The notes under the pieces were generated by a model that was given only the letters and a program-made list of their open reading frames with translations, had not been told where the DNA came from and searched no databases. From Gemmatimonadota bacterium (GTDB lineage Bacteria; Gemmatimonadota; Gemmatimonadetes; JACCXV01; JAHWKZ01), in assembly GCA_030641505.1 (NCBI GenBank), contig DAOWHI010000216.1, positions 1 through 12,167 on the forward strand: DNA of 12,167 nt, in the 5' to 3' direction. Positions within the stretch are counted from its first letter, which is position 1. Each line of letters opens with the position of its first letter. The position numbers were made by a program, and so were the translations under genes. Below are positions 1-8,400 of this stretch, in pieces.

Positions 1-1
1 G

Positions 2-694
2 TACGGGGTGTTCGCGCTGATCGCCGCGATCGTTGGGCAGTACGGCGTTGGAATCCTCAAGACGCTGTTTGTTTACGCGGCAGTCGTGATTGTCGGCCTC
101 GCCATCCATGCCGGTGTCATTTACCCGACCGCCGTTCGCTTCCTTGCTGGGATGAACCCGGTTCATTTCTTCAAGGGAATCGCGCCCGCCCAACTGGTTG
201 CCTTCAGTACGTCGTCGTCGAACGTGACCCTGCCAGTGACGATGGAATGCGCGGAGGAGAACCTCGGGGTTGGGGAGGAGGTTTCGGCGTTCGTCCTCCC
301 GCTTGGTGCGACAATCAACATGGACGGCACAGCACTCTACCAGGGAGCAGCGACGATCTTCATAGCTCAGGTGTACGGGCTCGAACTTTCGCTGACCCAG
401 CAGTTGCTCGTAGTGCTGACCGCGACGTTGGCATCGATTGGTGCCGCCGGGGTGCCGGGTGTCGGCATGATCACACTGGCGTTGGTGCTCCGGACGGTGG
501 GGGTACCGCTCGAGGGCATCGCCTTGATCCTCGGGGTCGATCGGATACTCGACATGTGCCGAACGGCCGTCAATGTCACCGGCGATTCATCGTGCGCCGT
601 GATCGTGGCGGCCTCCGAGGGAGATTTGACTGCGGTTCCGCCCGTTGCACCCGGTGGCGAGGAGCCCGTTTGGACCTCGGAAACCCGAGTCTGA
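2..694 (+). CDS. Dicarboxylate/amino acid:cation symporter (DAACS/SLC1 family), C-terminal part
   Basis: This is the C-terminal 230 residues of a sodium- or proton-coupled inner-membrane symporter for acidic amino acids or dicarboxylates. The reading frame is open to the window edge, so the N-terminal transmembrane helices are missing; a GTG at position 8 is internal, not a start. The family core is intact: a serine-rich HP1 loop (AFSTSSSNVTLPVTM), the TM7 cation-site motif NMDGTALYQ, the HP2 loop (GAAGVPGVGM) and TM8 with DRILDMCRTAVNVTGD. TM8 keeps the Asp, Arg, Thr and Asn that bind the substrate alpha-amino group and side-chain carboxylate in GltPh (D394, R397, T398, N401 there). An acidic amino acid is therefore the likeliest substrate. 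A short hydrophilic tail follows TM8. The gene ends 8 bp from the convergent lexA stop. Family assignment is secure; the exact substrate is inferred. Confidence 0.93.
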   Translation, partial: YGVFALIAAIVGQYGVGILKTLFVYAAVVIVGLAIHAGVIYPTAVRFLAGMNPVHFFKGIAPAQLVAFSTSSSNVTLPVTMECAEENLGVGEEVSAFVLPLGATINMDGTALYQGAATIFIAQVYGLELSLTQQLLVVLTATLASIGAAGVPGVGMITLALVLRTVGVPLEGIALILGVDRILDMCRTAVNVTGDSSCAVIVAASEGDLTAVPPVAPGGEEPVWTSETRV

Positions 695-702
695 TCCGGC
701 CA

Positions 703-1305
703 CTAGTACTTCCGAAGTATTCCGATCGCCACACCCTGGATTTCGACCCTGCCCGCGTCCAACCGAATCGGTTCTAGCTGATCGTTCGCCGGCTGCAAGA
801 CCACGGTGCGATCGGGGCCGCGGTAGAACCTCTTGAACGTGGCGTTCTCGCCGTCAATCAGCGCCACCACGCGTTCTCCGTCCCGAGCGGTCTGGCGTCG
901 CTCAACGATCAGGTAATCGCCGTCCTGAACCTGTTCGTCGATCATCGAGTCCCCCCGGACGCGTAGCACGAACGTCTCACCTCGTCCCAGCAGGTGCTCG
1001 GGAATGGCGATTGTGTCTTGGGTCTGTATCGCCTCCAGCGGTTCGCCCGCAGCCACCAGACCGAGCAACGGGAGCTCAAGCGCCGTGGCAGACCCGGGTG
1101 GAGTCAGCTCCAACGCCCGACTCCGGTGTGCGTCACGCTTTAGGATCCCTTTGGCCTCCAAGTTGCGAATGTGCTCGTGGACGGTGGCCACCGAGGAGAG
1201 ACCGAACTCGGCAGCGATCTCCTCGAGGCTCGGAGCGTACCCATGCTGTTCCATAAATGACTGGATATAGTCATATATTTCACGCTGGCGCTTTGTTAGG
1301 TTCAT
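703..1305 (-). CDS. lexA: LexA repressor (SOS response regulator, S24 autopeptidase)
   Basis: This is the SOS-response repressor, which cleaves itself when stimulated by RecA filaments. The 200-residue length matches the family. Residues 1-65 form the winged helix-turn-helix (LTKRQREIYDYIQ, then PSLEEIAAEFGLSSVATVHEHIRNLEAKG). The autocleavage site is A86-G87 in LVAAGEP. The catalytic dyad is S120 (RGDSMID) and K158 (ATFKRF), close to A84-G85, S119 and K156 of E. coli LexA. The frame extends 22 codons further upstream to 1371, but the ATG at 1305 is preferred: a GAGGT ribosome site lies 6 nt upstream and the protein then begins at the conserved MNLTKRQ. It is divergent from the HEAT/HD-GYP unit and convergent with the symporter. 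It is probably autoregulated through the adjacent intergenic region. Confidence 0.97.
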   Translation of the reverse strand: MNLTKRQREIYDYIQSFMEQHGYAPSLEEIAAEFGLSSVATVHEHIRNLEAKGILKRDAHRSRALELTPPGSATALELPLLGLVAAGEPLEAIQTQDTIAIPEHLLGRGETFVLRVRGDSMIDEQVQDGDYLIVERRQTARDGERVVALIDGENATFKRFYRGPDRTVVLQPANDQLEPIRLDAGRVEIQGVAIGILRKY

Positions 1306-1311
1306 GCGCGG

Positions 1312-1316
1312 ACCTC
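1312..1316 (-). promoter_or_regulatory. Ribosome binding site of lexA
   Basis: On the minus strand the sequence reads GAGGT, 6 nt before the ATG at 1305. It supports that start over the upstream in-frame ATG at 1371. Confidence 0.7.
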
Positions 1317-1328
1317 GCGGGTGGTGGT

Positions 1329-1364
1329 AAATCCCGATGGGCAAGATTACCGAAGAAATCCCGA
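1329..1364. repeat. Two direct copies of AAATCCCGA in the lexA upstream region
   Basis: AAATCCCGA occurs at 1329-1337 and again at 1356-1364, a start-to-start distance of 27 bp. One copy lies inside the putative promoter spacer and the other near the predicted transcription start of lexA. They could be binding sites for LexA or another regulator. The repeat itself is certain; its function is not. Confidence 0.45.
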
Positions 1365-1371
1365 AAGTCAA
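1344..1371 (-). promoter_or_regulatory. Candidate sigma70-type promoter of lexA
   Basis: On the minus strand, TTGACT (1371-1366) is a near-perfect -35 hexamer. After a 16 bp spacer comes TAATCT (1349-1344), a weak -10 that keeps the first T, the A and the last T. Transcription would start near 1337, leaving a leader of about 32 nt that contains the GAGGT ribosome site. The match is by eye and no transcript data support it. Confidence 0.5.
1345..1360. promoter_or_regulatory. Candidate LexA operator, GATT-N8-AATC inverted repeat
   Basis: Positions 1345-1348 read GATT and 1357-1360 read AATC. They form an inverted repeat with an 8 bp spacer and overlap the putative lexA -10 element. The 4-8-4 geometry equals that of the gammaproteobacterial SOS box (CTGT-N8-ACAG), but the half-site bases differ. 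The position suits autorepression. Short arms like these can occur by chance, so this is a hypothesis. Confidence 0.3.
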
Positions 1372-1428
1372 GTCGTGGCAGCGCTGGATCCCGCGTCACG
1401 GGAGCGTGCTAATGCGGGGCGGCGGATC

Positions 1429-3117
1429 GTGAGCAGCGAGTCGATCGGCGCTGGGATCAGCTCACCCCACGCTCAGGCGGCCGCTGAGCTCATGAACGAG
1501 CTGGTGCGCGTCTTCAAGGTGCGACGGCTCTACGACACCGGACATCCTCAACGTCTGGAGACCGAGTCGGCAGCTACCGCACGAATCGACGAGCTCCTCA
1601 ACACCGTTGGCCCCATCGAACTAGAGATCAGGGAGGACGCGTTCCAGTGGCTCGCCGAGATAGTGTACCGGCGTCCGACGGGCACCGACTCGCTTGCGTT
1701 CCTGATGTACCGCGAGGGGTTGCGGACGCTCGCTTTCCATCCCGGACTCGTGGAAGATGAGTTGGCGATCTTCCTGGATAATGTCGCCGCCTCTGCCAGA
1801 GCTGGTTTCGAGTCCGAGCTGATCGCCCGACTCTGGGAGGAGCGGTTGCTGCACATCCGTTACTCGTATGTCGAGCGACTCGCCGACCGCGAGTGGGTGC
1901 CCGCCAAGCCCGAACTGGTTCCAGAGGTAAGCTCCGATGAGGACGTACCGACGCTCGATCTCGATGACGAAGACCGCATCGACGTTACCCGTCTTCCGAT
2001 GATTCACGAGAGCGAGCCGAACTTGTATCGGCTCGACGATGAAGACCTGGCGTACCTCGAGCGGCAATTGCGCGCCGAACAGGAGCGAGGGGTTCTGGAG
2101 CAGGTGTTGAGTTGCATGCGCGAGCTCGTTCTCGATCCACCCTACGAAGACCCGAGCCCGATTCTGAGGGCGCTCGAAGAAATCCAGGACGGCCTGCTTG
2201 AACGCAACGAGTTCGAGGCCGTGCAGGGGATGCACGAGCTGTTTAGGCCTTGCGTGGAAGAGGGCCAGGCCGACGTTCGCGCGCAAGAGACCTTTGGGCA
2301 GATGCGGGCCCAGTCGCTCGCAACGAAGGTGCTGGAACAACTGAGCGTGCGCCTGGAGGCGGGTCAGGCGACGGATGCCGACGTCGCTGGCTTCTACCGC
2401 GTCTTTGGCACCGGGAACATGGCCGTCCTACTGGCGGGATTGCCCGACTTCAAGCGCCTCTGTCAGCGCCCGATCCTAGCCGAGACGTTTGTGCAACTGG
2501 CCGAGTCCGACCCAGAGGCCTTGGTCGCTTCCATGGAGGGTGAAAACCTCGGTGCGGCGGGCTCGGCGGCGTACCTGGCCGGTCTGATGGCCGAGCCGCG
2601 CTTGGTCGAGCCATTAGGGAGAATGCTCGCCAGGCGCGAGACAAAGCTGAGACGCGAGGCCTTGCTGGCGCTCAAGCTATTCGAGGACCCTCGCGCGTTG
2701 GGGTTGATCGCGGAGCGGGTCGACGACAGCGACCCAGCGATTCGTCTCTACGCTTTGCGACATGTGATTGGCCACAGGTACTCGCTCGCCCTCGAGCGCG
2801 TCGCGTCGCTGATCAACTCCCGAGAGCTGTCCGATCGATCGCCGGCCGAGCGACGGTTGTTTTTCGAGGCCTACGGTGCGCTCGGCGGATCGACCGTTGT
2901 CGACTTGCTCGCACGACGCCTGAGACGTCGGGGCGGTTTTTTCCGTCGGGTGGACCCCGAGGGTGCCTTCAACGCCGCCATCGGGCTATTGGCCACCGAG
3001 ACGGTCACTGGGCGCCAGATCCTCGAGCAGGCGTGTGAGTCCGGCAGCCCGCATGTCCGACAAGCTGCTCGGAGGGCGTTAGACGGCGACACCGGGAAGG
3101 TCGGTCAGCGACCATGA
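1429..3117 (+). CDS. HEAT-repeat domain-containing protein
   Basis: This is a soluble, acidic protein of about 562 residues with no signal peptide or membrane segment. Residues about 15-140 form a mixed helix/strand module (an ELMNEL helix, then LYDTGHPQ, then a strand IELEIRED). It resembles the N-terminus of the next gene's product. Residues about 160-217 are a Glu/Asp-rich linker (LDLDDEDRID, LDDEDLAYLE). A helical region follows. HEAT-like repeats occupy about 365-560, the clearest being LRREALLALKLFEDPRALG and HVRQAARRAL. HEAT solenoids usually bind proteins, so a scaffold or regulatory-partner role is inferred. The GTG at 1429 was chosen because starting at 1321 or 1375 would overlap the likely lexA promoter. 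ATG 1492 is another option. The stop overlaps the next start in ATGA, which implies translational coupling. Exact function is unknown. Confidence 0.75.
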   Translation: MSSESIGAGISSPHAQAAAELMNELVRVFKVRRLYDTGHPQRLETESAATARIDELLNTVGPIELEIREDAFQWLAEIVYRRPTGTDSLAFLMYREGLRTLAFHPGLVEDELAIFLDNVAASARAGFESELIARLWEERLLHIRYSYVERLADREWVPAKPELVPEVSSDEDVPTLDLDDEDRIDVTRLPMIHESEPNLYRLDDEDLAYLERQLRAEQERGVLEQVLSCMRELVLDPPYEDPSPILRALEEIQDGLLERNEFEAVQGMHELFRPCVEEGQADVRAQETFGQMRAQSLATKVLEQLSVRLEAGQATDADVAGFYRVFGTGNMAVLLAGLPDFKRLCQRPILAETFVQLAESDPEALVASMEGENLGAAGSAAYLAGLMAEPRLVEPLGRMLARRETKLRREALLALKLFEDPRALGLIAERVDDSDPAIRLYALRHVIGHRYSLALERVASLINSRELSDRSPAERRLFFEAYGALGGSTVVDLLARRLRRRGGFFRRVDPEGAFNAAIGLLATETVTGRQILEQACESGSPHVRQAARRALDGDTGKVGQRP

Positions 3118-4556
3118 GCGTGAGCTCGATCTCTCACGCCCGGCATGCGCTCGCTGCCGAGCTGGTCCAGGACCTCTGGGTCGCTCTCCGATCGGCACAG
3201 CTCTATGAGCCAACCAACGAGACGCTGAAATTGGCAGGTGAGAAGTTGGCGACCTGCGTCCGATCGCTGCGCGACCTCGACCAAGCAGCCAAGCTTGAGG
3301 TCGGTGACGACATCATCGAGGTGAACGGAACCCGTGTGCGCATGGAGCTGCATACCTACGAGCTGTACTCGAAGCTGCGGAGCTTCGTGAACGATCTCGG
3401 GGTCGGCGGATTCGAGTGGACCGGACCAATAGACGGCGACGAAGCGACCCACTTTGCGGCTGTGGTTGGGCGCTACCAGAGCAACGGGGGCGCGGCGCAC
3501 ACGACTCTCGGTCCACGACTCGCCGAAGCCGGGATCCAGAATGTGAAGGTGCTGACGCGAGGCACCGAAATCGTACACGATCCTTTTGCCGGTGCTGACG
3601 CCCTCACAAAGGAGCGAGTCGGCGTCACGTACCGGATGGGGGTGGCGGTCGTCCGCGACCTGCTCGAGAGCCAGCGGGAGGGTCGCTTACCGCCGCGTTA
3701 CCGAATCCGGCGTGCCGTCCAGTCCATCGTCGATGAGGTCCTCACCGAGGAGATGCTGATCCTGGGGATGACCTGCCTCCGGGATTACGATGAGCCCACG
3801 TTCACCCACTCCGTGAACGTGTGCATTCTGTCGGTGTCGCTTGGTCATAAGATCGGTTTGACCCGGCTCGAGCTCTACAAGCTCGGACTGGCAGCGCTGC
3901 TGCACGACGTCGGAAAAGTGGACGTGCCAAAGGAGGTGCTCAACAAGGCCGGCAGCTTGACCGACGATGAATGGAGCGTCATGCAGCGACACACGACCTT
4001 CGGGGCGTGGCGCCTGATCACCGAACGGGCAGAGGGGACGATGCCGGCTCACGAGATGCTGGTGGCTTTCGAGCACCACCTCAACGTTGACCTTTCTGGC
4101 TATCCGAGGCTTTATGCACCTCGTGAGCTCTCCTTTTACTCGAAGATCGTCGGTATCGCCGACGCGTTTGACGCAGGCACAACGCCTCGCGTCTACAAGA
4201 CCGATCCCATCACCCCAGCCCGGATGGTCGAGATTCTCGAGGAACAGAGCGGGACTCGATTCGATCATGTCCTGGTCAAAGCGTTCATTAGCGTTCTCGG
4301 CATCGTTCCAGTCGGATCGATGTGTCTGCTCGACACCGGTGAAGTCGCGATCGTGATGAGCCCCGATCCGAGTGCCAAGAACCTTCGTCGACCCCAGGTC
4401 AGACTGATCGCGGCCGCCGATGGTGTGCGAGTCGATGGACCGGAGGTGAGCTTGACGGAGAAGGATGATGACGGAGGGTACTCACGATCGATCGTCAAGG
4501 TGCTCGATCCCGACAAGTATGGAATAGATATACCGAGCCACTTCTCCGACGCGTGA
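3114..4556 (+). CDS. HD-GYP-type phosphohydrolase with N-terminal regulatory module
   Basis: This is a cytoplasmic protein of 480 residues. Residues 1-150 form a module similar to the N-terminus of the preceding gene's product (AELVQDLWVALRSAQLYEPTNE, then the strand AKLEVGDDIIEVNG). Residues about 205-395 are an HD-superfamily domain: H232, H264-D265 in LHDVGK, K268, H293, H321-H322, D326, the GYP triplet at 329-331, and DAFDAGTTPRVY around D350 and D353. HD-GYP enzymes are usually cyclic-di-GMP (some cGAMP) phosphodiesterases. Here the canonical HHExxDGxGYP reads HHLNVDLSGYP, so the Glu and the first Gly are replaced. All the probable metal-binding His/Asp residues remain, so activity is plausible but unproven. 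The last 85 residues form a beta-rich tail. The 4 bp overlap with the HEAT gene suggests joint expression. Confidence 0.85.
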   Translation: MSVSSISHARHALAAELVQDLWVALRSAQLYEPTNETLKLAGEKLATCVRSLRDLDQAAKLEVGDDIIEVNGTRVRMELHTYELYSKLRSFVNDLGVGGFEWTGPIDGDEATHFAAVVGRYQSNGGAAHTTLGPRLAEAGIQNVKVLTRGTEIVHDPFAGADALTKERVGVTYRMGVAVVRDLLESQREGRLPPRYRIRRAVQSIVDEVLTEEMLILGMTCLRDYDEPTFTHSVNVCILSVSLGHKIGLTRLELYKLGLAALLHDVGKVDVPKEVLNKAGSLTDDEWSVMQRHTTFGAWRLITERAEGTMPAHEMLVAFEHHLNVDLSGYPRLYAPRELSFYSKIVGIADAFDAGTTPRVYKTDPITPARMVEILEEQSGTRFDHVLVKAFISVLGIVPVGSMCLLDTGEVAIVMSPDPSAKNLRRPQVRLIAAADGVRVDGPEVSLTEKDDDGGYSRSIVKVLDPDKYGIDIPSHFSDA

Positions 4557-4644
4557 TGATGCCCCGCGAGCAGCGGTAGCCAGACGATAGAATCGGAAGC
4601 GCGCTGGACGTGGGTCAAAAGGCGCCGGTAGATTGGCGTTCCTG
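4557..4644. other. Short intergenic gap without a clear terminator or promoter
   Basis: These 88 bp separate the HD-GYP gene from the isomerase gene. They hold only a weak four-pair hairpin (CCGC-gagca-GCGG, 4563-4575) with no T tract. A lone TAGAAT (4588-4593) has no recognisable -35 hexamer upstream. I cannot tell whether transcription continues from the HEAT/HD-GYP unit or restarts here. Confidence 0.4.
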
Positions 4645-5442
4645 ATGGCACCGCGGTTCTCGCTCAGCACCTCTTTCTCCGACGTCAGCCGTCAGCTGGA
4701 CCGACTGGCGGAGCGGGAGCTTGGCGTCGAGATCACGCTCTACGATACGGAGTGGCTGCTCAATCTGGGCAAAACCACTGGGGTCAGAAAGCTCGGCGAC
4801 GAGCTCGCCCAGCGTGGGATCGAGGTCTCGGTTCACGCACCGATCTTCGATCTCAACCCCGGCAGTCTGGACCCCGTCGTACGCAAGCACACTCGACTCT
4901 GCTGGGAGCGCACGATCAGCGTAGCCGGTGCTTTGGGAGCCCGACACGCCAACTTCCACACCGGATACTTGCCCCTGTTGCCGGAGTCGACGCTTCCGGG
5001 CTGGATGGCCCTAAGCCTCGAAGTCTGGGAGAGGCTCGTAGGCCTCGCTGCCGACGCCAGCATTACGTTGCTGCTGGAGAACATGTTCGAGCCTACACCT
5101 CGAGTATTACTTGATCTCCGAGACCAGTTGGATGCCAGGCACCTCGGTTTTACCCTGGACGTGGCCCACGTTCACATTTTTGGTACCGTATCCCTCGATA
5201 CCTGGTGGCATGAACTGGGGAATGGAATCCGCGAGGTGCACCTGCATGACACGGACACTTTCTCGGACGATCATTTACTGCTCGGCGACGGGGCCATCGA
5301 CTGGAAGAATGTATTTGAGAAACTATTCCGCTATGCCCCCGATGCGATAAAGGTAATCGAGATGCCGGTGGAAGCGGGTCTGCAGAGCCTGGCCCGCATT
5401 CGGGCCGGTGGATACAGCGATATCCAGCTGGAGTTGTTGTGA
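4645..5442 (+). CDS. Sugar phosphate isomerase/epimerase family protein (xylose isomerase-like TIM barrel)
   Basis: This is a 265-residue cytoplasmic TIM-barrel protein of the AP endonuclease 2/xylose isomerase-like family (PF01261). Strand-end motifs appear in family order: VSVHAPIFDL (H64), HANFHTGY (H101, H105), LLLENMF (E145), GFTLDVAHVH (D172, H175), VHLHDTD (H199, H201, D202), DDHLLLGDGAIDW (H210) and KVIEMP (E239). E145, D172, a histidine of the VHLHD strand and E239 are the expected divalent-metal ligands. The substrate cannot be told from sequence; a sugar or inositol epimerase, or an endonuclease IV relative, all fit the fold. The frame also allows a TTG start at 4633. ATG 4645 was chosen because it is the standard codon and leaves a typical N-terminal strand. 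The stop overlaps the protease start in GTGA. Confidence 0.85.
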   Translation: MAPRFSLSTSFSDVSRQLDRLAERELGVEITLYDTEWLLNLGKTTGVRKLGDELAQRGIEVSVHAPIFDLNPGSLDPVVRKHTRLCWERTISVAGALGARHANFHTGYLPLLPESTLPGWMALSLEVWERLVGLAADASITLLLENMFEPTPRVLLDLRDQLDARHLGFTLDVAHVHIFGTVSLDTWWHELGNGIREVHLHDTDTFSDDHLLLGDGAIDWKNVFEKLFRYAPDAIKVIEMPVEAGLQSLARIRAGGYSDIQLELL

Positions 5443-8400
5443 AGCCAAAGCAAACACGGTGGTGGGCGGTCCTTGCGATCGGCAGCGCGATCGGCCTGGC
5501 TGCGGGTCCGGCCCCCAACGCTGAACGTGAACGCGTGATCATCCGACTGGCGGACGCCGCCGCGGCGCGAGCCGACCTGCTCGCTAGCGTTCGAACGAGG
5601 GGAATAACCCTGGACATCCGCCACCAGCGAACGATTGTCGGACTCAAGGCCATTCATGGCCGATCGATAGCCGCGGCTCGGCAACCGCTCGAGGAAGCAG
5701 CGCGAGCTGGTGCGCTGGTCGAGATCGATCGGTTGTGGGTCATCAACGCCGTTGTCGCCGAACTGGACCCTGAGTGGAAAGCGCGGCTCGAGGCCGACCC
5801 GAGCATCGCCGAGATCGTTCCGGATCGGCGCTTGACGCTTGGCGAAGATTTCCGCTCGGTGCCGGTCGAAGCGGATCAGCTATCGGTACCCGAAGAACAG
5901 CTCGAACAACTCAACGTGCCCCAAGTGTGGGCTCAGGGCGTGACCGGACGAGGCGCGATCGTGGCCAACGTCGACTCGGGCGTCAACGGAGACGATGACA
6001 CTTTCGGTGATCGCTGGAGAGGTCGCTTCGCCGGCAGCAACGCGAGCTGGCTCTCGCCGGTATCGCTCACTGTGTTCCCGGAAGACGACTTCTCGATCGG
6101 AGCCGGCCATGGGACCTCCACGATGGGTCTGCTAACCGGGGGCGATCAGACATACGGCGTCGCGTTCGACGCTACGTGGATAGCGGGCGACGCGTTTGAA
6201 AGCGGCGAAGGATTCGTCTCGAACGTGATCAAAATATTCCAGTGGTTGAGCGACCCTGATGGGGATCCAGCGACGCGCAGCGACGTACCAGATGTCGTGA
6301 GCAACTCGTTTGGCTTGACAAACACCGATGACTCGGGACAGCTGGTGTGCGACACGATCTTTGACGACGCGATTGACGCGCTGGAAGCGGCCGGACCAAT
6401 CGTGGTGTGGTCGGCCGGAAATGAGGGCCAGCAGGGCGTCACGTCGCCAGCGAGTCGTGCCGACTCACGGGTCAATGCGTTCGCAGTCGGGTCGGTCGAC
6501 GCGAGCAACGTCGTCGCCCAATCGTCGGGTCGCGGCCCATCGGCGTGTGGCGGCCTGAATGCCACCAAGCCGGATGTCGTCGCTCGGGGCGAAGGCGTTA
6601 TAAGTCGCGGATTGTTCAACGATTTTCGGACCGTGAGCGGGACGTCGTTCTCGACCCCAATGGTCGCTGGGGTGGCAGCGTTAATGCGCTCGAAAGATCC
6701 CGACATCACGCCGGAGGATGCGAAGACGATCTTGTTGGACACAGCTGTCGACCTAGGCTTCCCAGGTAACGACAACGACACCGGCGAGGGTCTGGTCGAC
6801 GCAGAAGCCGCGTTGGCGAGGGTCAACCGACCCGATCAGCAGGTCGCGCGTTTGGTCGGATTCACCGAGCCTGCGGGCGCTGTCAAGCTCGGGTTGTCCG
6901 GTATCGAGGATGCGCTCGTTCTGCGGCCCGGCGTGAGCGTGAGTCTGATTCCGATCCTGACCAACCATGGCGTTTCGGTGCCGCCCACAACCGCAGTGTT
7001 ATCGAGTCCAACGCCGGGAATCTCCGTCACTCGGTCGTCGATCCCGCTCACGTTGGCTGGTCCCGGCGGTGTCTTCGAGCCGCTTGATAACTCGACGTTC
7101 GGGATCGACATCGGAACATCGGTGAGTCCGGGCACGAACATCGTTCTGGATGTGGCGATCCAAGGGGCGCAGATCGGACCCTTCCGCATGATCCTGAAAG
7201 CCGGTGACCCAGTCGAGGGGGCTTTCGCGACCCATGATCGGGGTCAAATTCGGCTGACGGTCACCAACTTTGGAGGGGTTGGTTTCTACACCGGAATCCA
7301 CCAAAGTGGCTTCCTGTTACGTGGCAACGGCTTCCGATTCCCGGCCACGAGTAACAACTGGCTCTTTCATGCCGGCCTCATGGTGGGAGTCAGCGCCAAC
7401 CAGCTGTCCGACGATGTCCCATACGGAGAAGACACCCAGAACGCGACCGACTGGTTCCCGCTGGCCGGTTCCCCGATGGTCGTCGATGAGGCCGCCGGTG
7501 GTCAGCGCATCACAGCCAGCTACGACGACCGTCACGCACTGGCTCCACTGGGCGTCGAAGTGCGTCAAGAGAGTTTCGCGTTTGGCGAGCTTGGTGAGGA
7601 CAGCTTCGTGCTGCTGCAGTTCGTCCTCACGAACAGATCTTCACAAACGATAGGTGGGTTGCGCGTTGGATTGTTCGCTGATTGGGACCTGCCAGATGGC
7701 CAGGGAGGTGTGGCCGAAACGGTCGGTTGGGACCCGTCGCGGCTGTTGGGCTTCGTCGAGGGTACTCAAGCGGGACAACCAGCGCTGGGCGTGGCCTGGC
7801 TGGACGATGTGACGCTTGCGCAGATCTCCTTCGCAGCTGTAACTCGCGCTGAGATTGTCAATAGCACGGTGGGCAATCCCGGCACAGTGCTCGTTCCTGC
7901 CGAGGCCCCGAACCTATTCAGCGGCGAGTTCTCGGATCAAGAGAAGTGGGACGCGCTCACAAGCGGGCAATCGCGGACCAGCGTAGCACAACCGCAAGAC
8001 GCTTTTCAGATCATCGGGCGAGGTCCATTGACGATTGGTGCAGGCGCCTCCGACACGGTGGCCGTTGCGATGTTGGCCGGAACGGATCGTCAGGCGCTGC
8101 AGGCCGCCGCCGAGTCTGCCCGCGACGCGTACTTCAATCGGGTGCTCGGCGTTCCTCCGCCTCCGCCTCCTCCGCCTCCCGAGGCGCTGGCCCTCGATCA
8201 GAACTTTCCAAACCCATTCAGGATGGGCCAACAGACCACGATACCGTTTACCGTGCCAGCGGCTGGAGGTGGCAGCGGTGCGCGGGTCGAGTTGATCGTC
8301 TACAACCTGCTGGGGCAGCGCGTTCGGACGTTGGTTGACGGCGATATCATCGCCGGCGAACAAGCCGCCACGTGGGATGGCCGGACCGATTCGGGTGTAT

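Noticed and set aside
247..777. 176-codon frame overlapping the symporter and the lexA end
   Set aside because: Low-complexity Arg/Gly-rich translation inside a gene whose true frame is clear; it also runs into the lexA coding region.
1306..1371. N-terminal extension of LexA by 22 residues from an upstream ATG
   Set aside because: The ATG at 1305 has a GAGGT site at the right distance and gives the conserved MNLTKRQ start. The extension would also cover the likely promoter.
1321..1428. Earlier GTG starts (1321, 1375) for the HEAT-repeat gene
   Set aside because: They leave almost no room between two divergent start codons and would place coding sequence over the lexA promoter. The extra residues look like no conserved domain.
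1621..2340. 239-codon open frame on the minus strand opposite the HEAT gene
   Set aside because: It is a GC-driven shadow of the plus-strand gene: no recognisable domain, and a composition expected from reverse reading of coding DNA.
3687..4268. 193-codon minus-strand frame opposite the HD-GYP domain
   Set aside because: No domain signal, and the plus strand holds a conserved enzyme across the same bases.
4563..4593. Terminator hairpin plus promoter between the HD-GYP and isomerase genes
   Set aside because: The stem is only four pairs with no T tract, and the TAGAAT hexamer has no suitable -35 partner.
6146..6826. 226-codon open frame on the minus strand opposite the protease catalytic domain
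   Set aside because: It is rich in Ser, Thr, Pro and Ala with no motif. The opposite strand carries a complete S8 domain, so this is a shadow frame.
8154..8180. CCT/CCG tract as a regulatory microsatellite or CRISPR-like repeat
   Set aside because: It is an in-frame proline linker within the protease, with no spacers and no repeat beyond the codon level.
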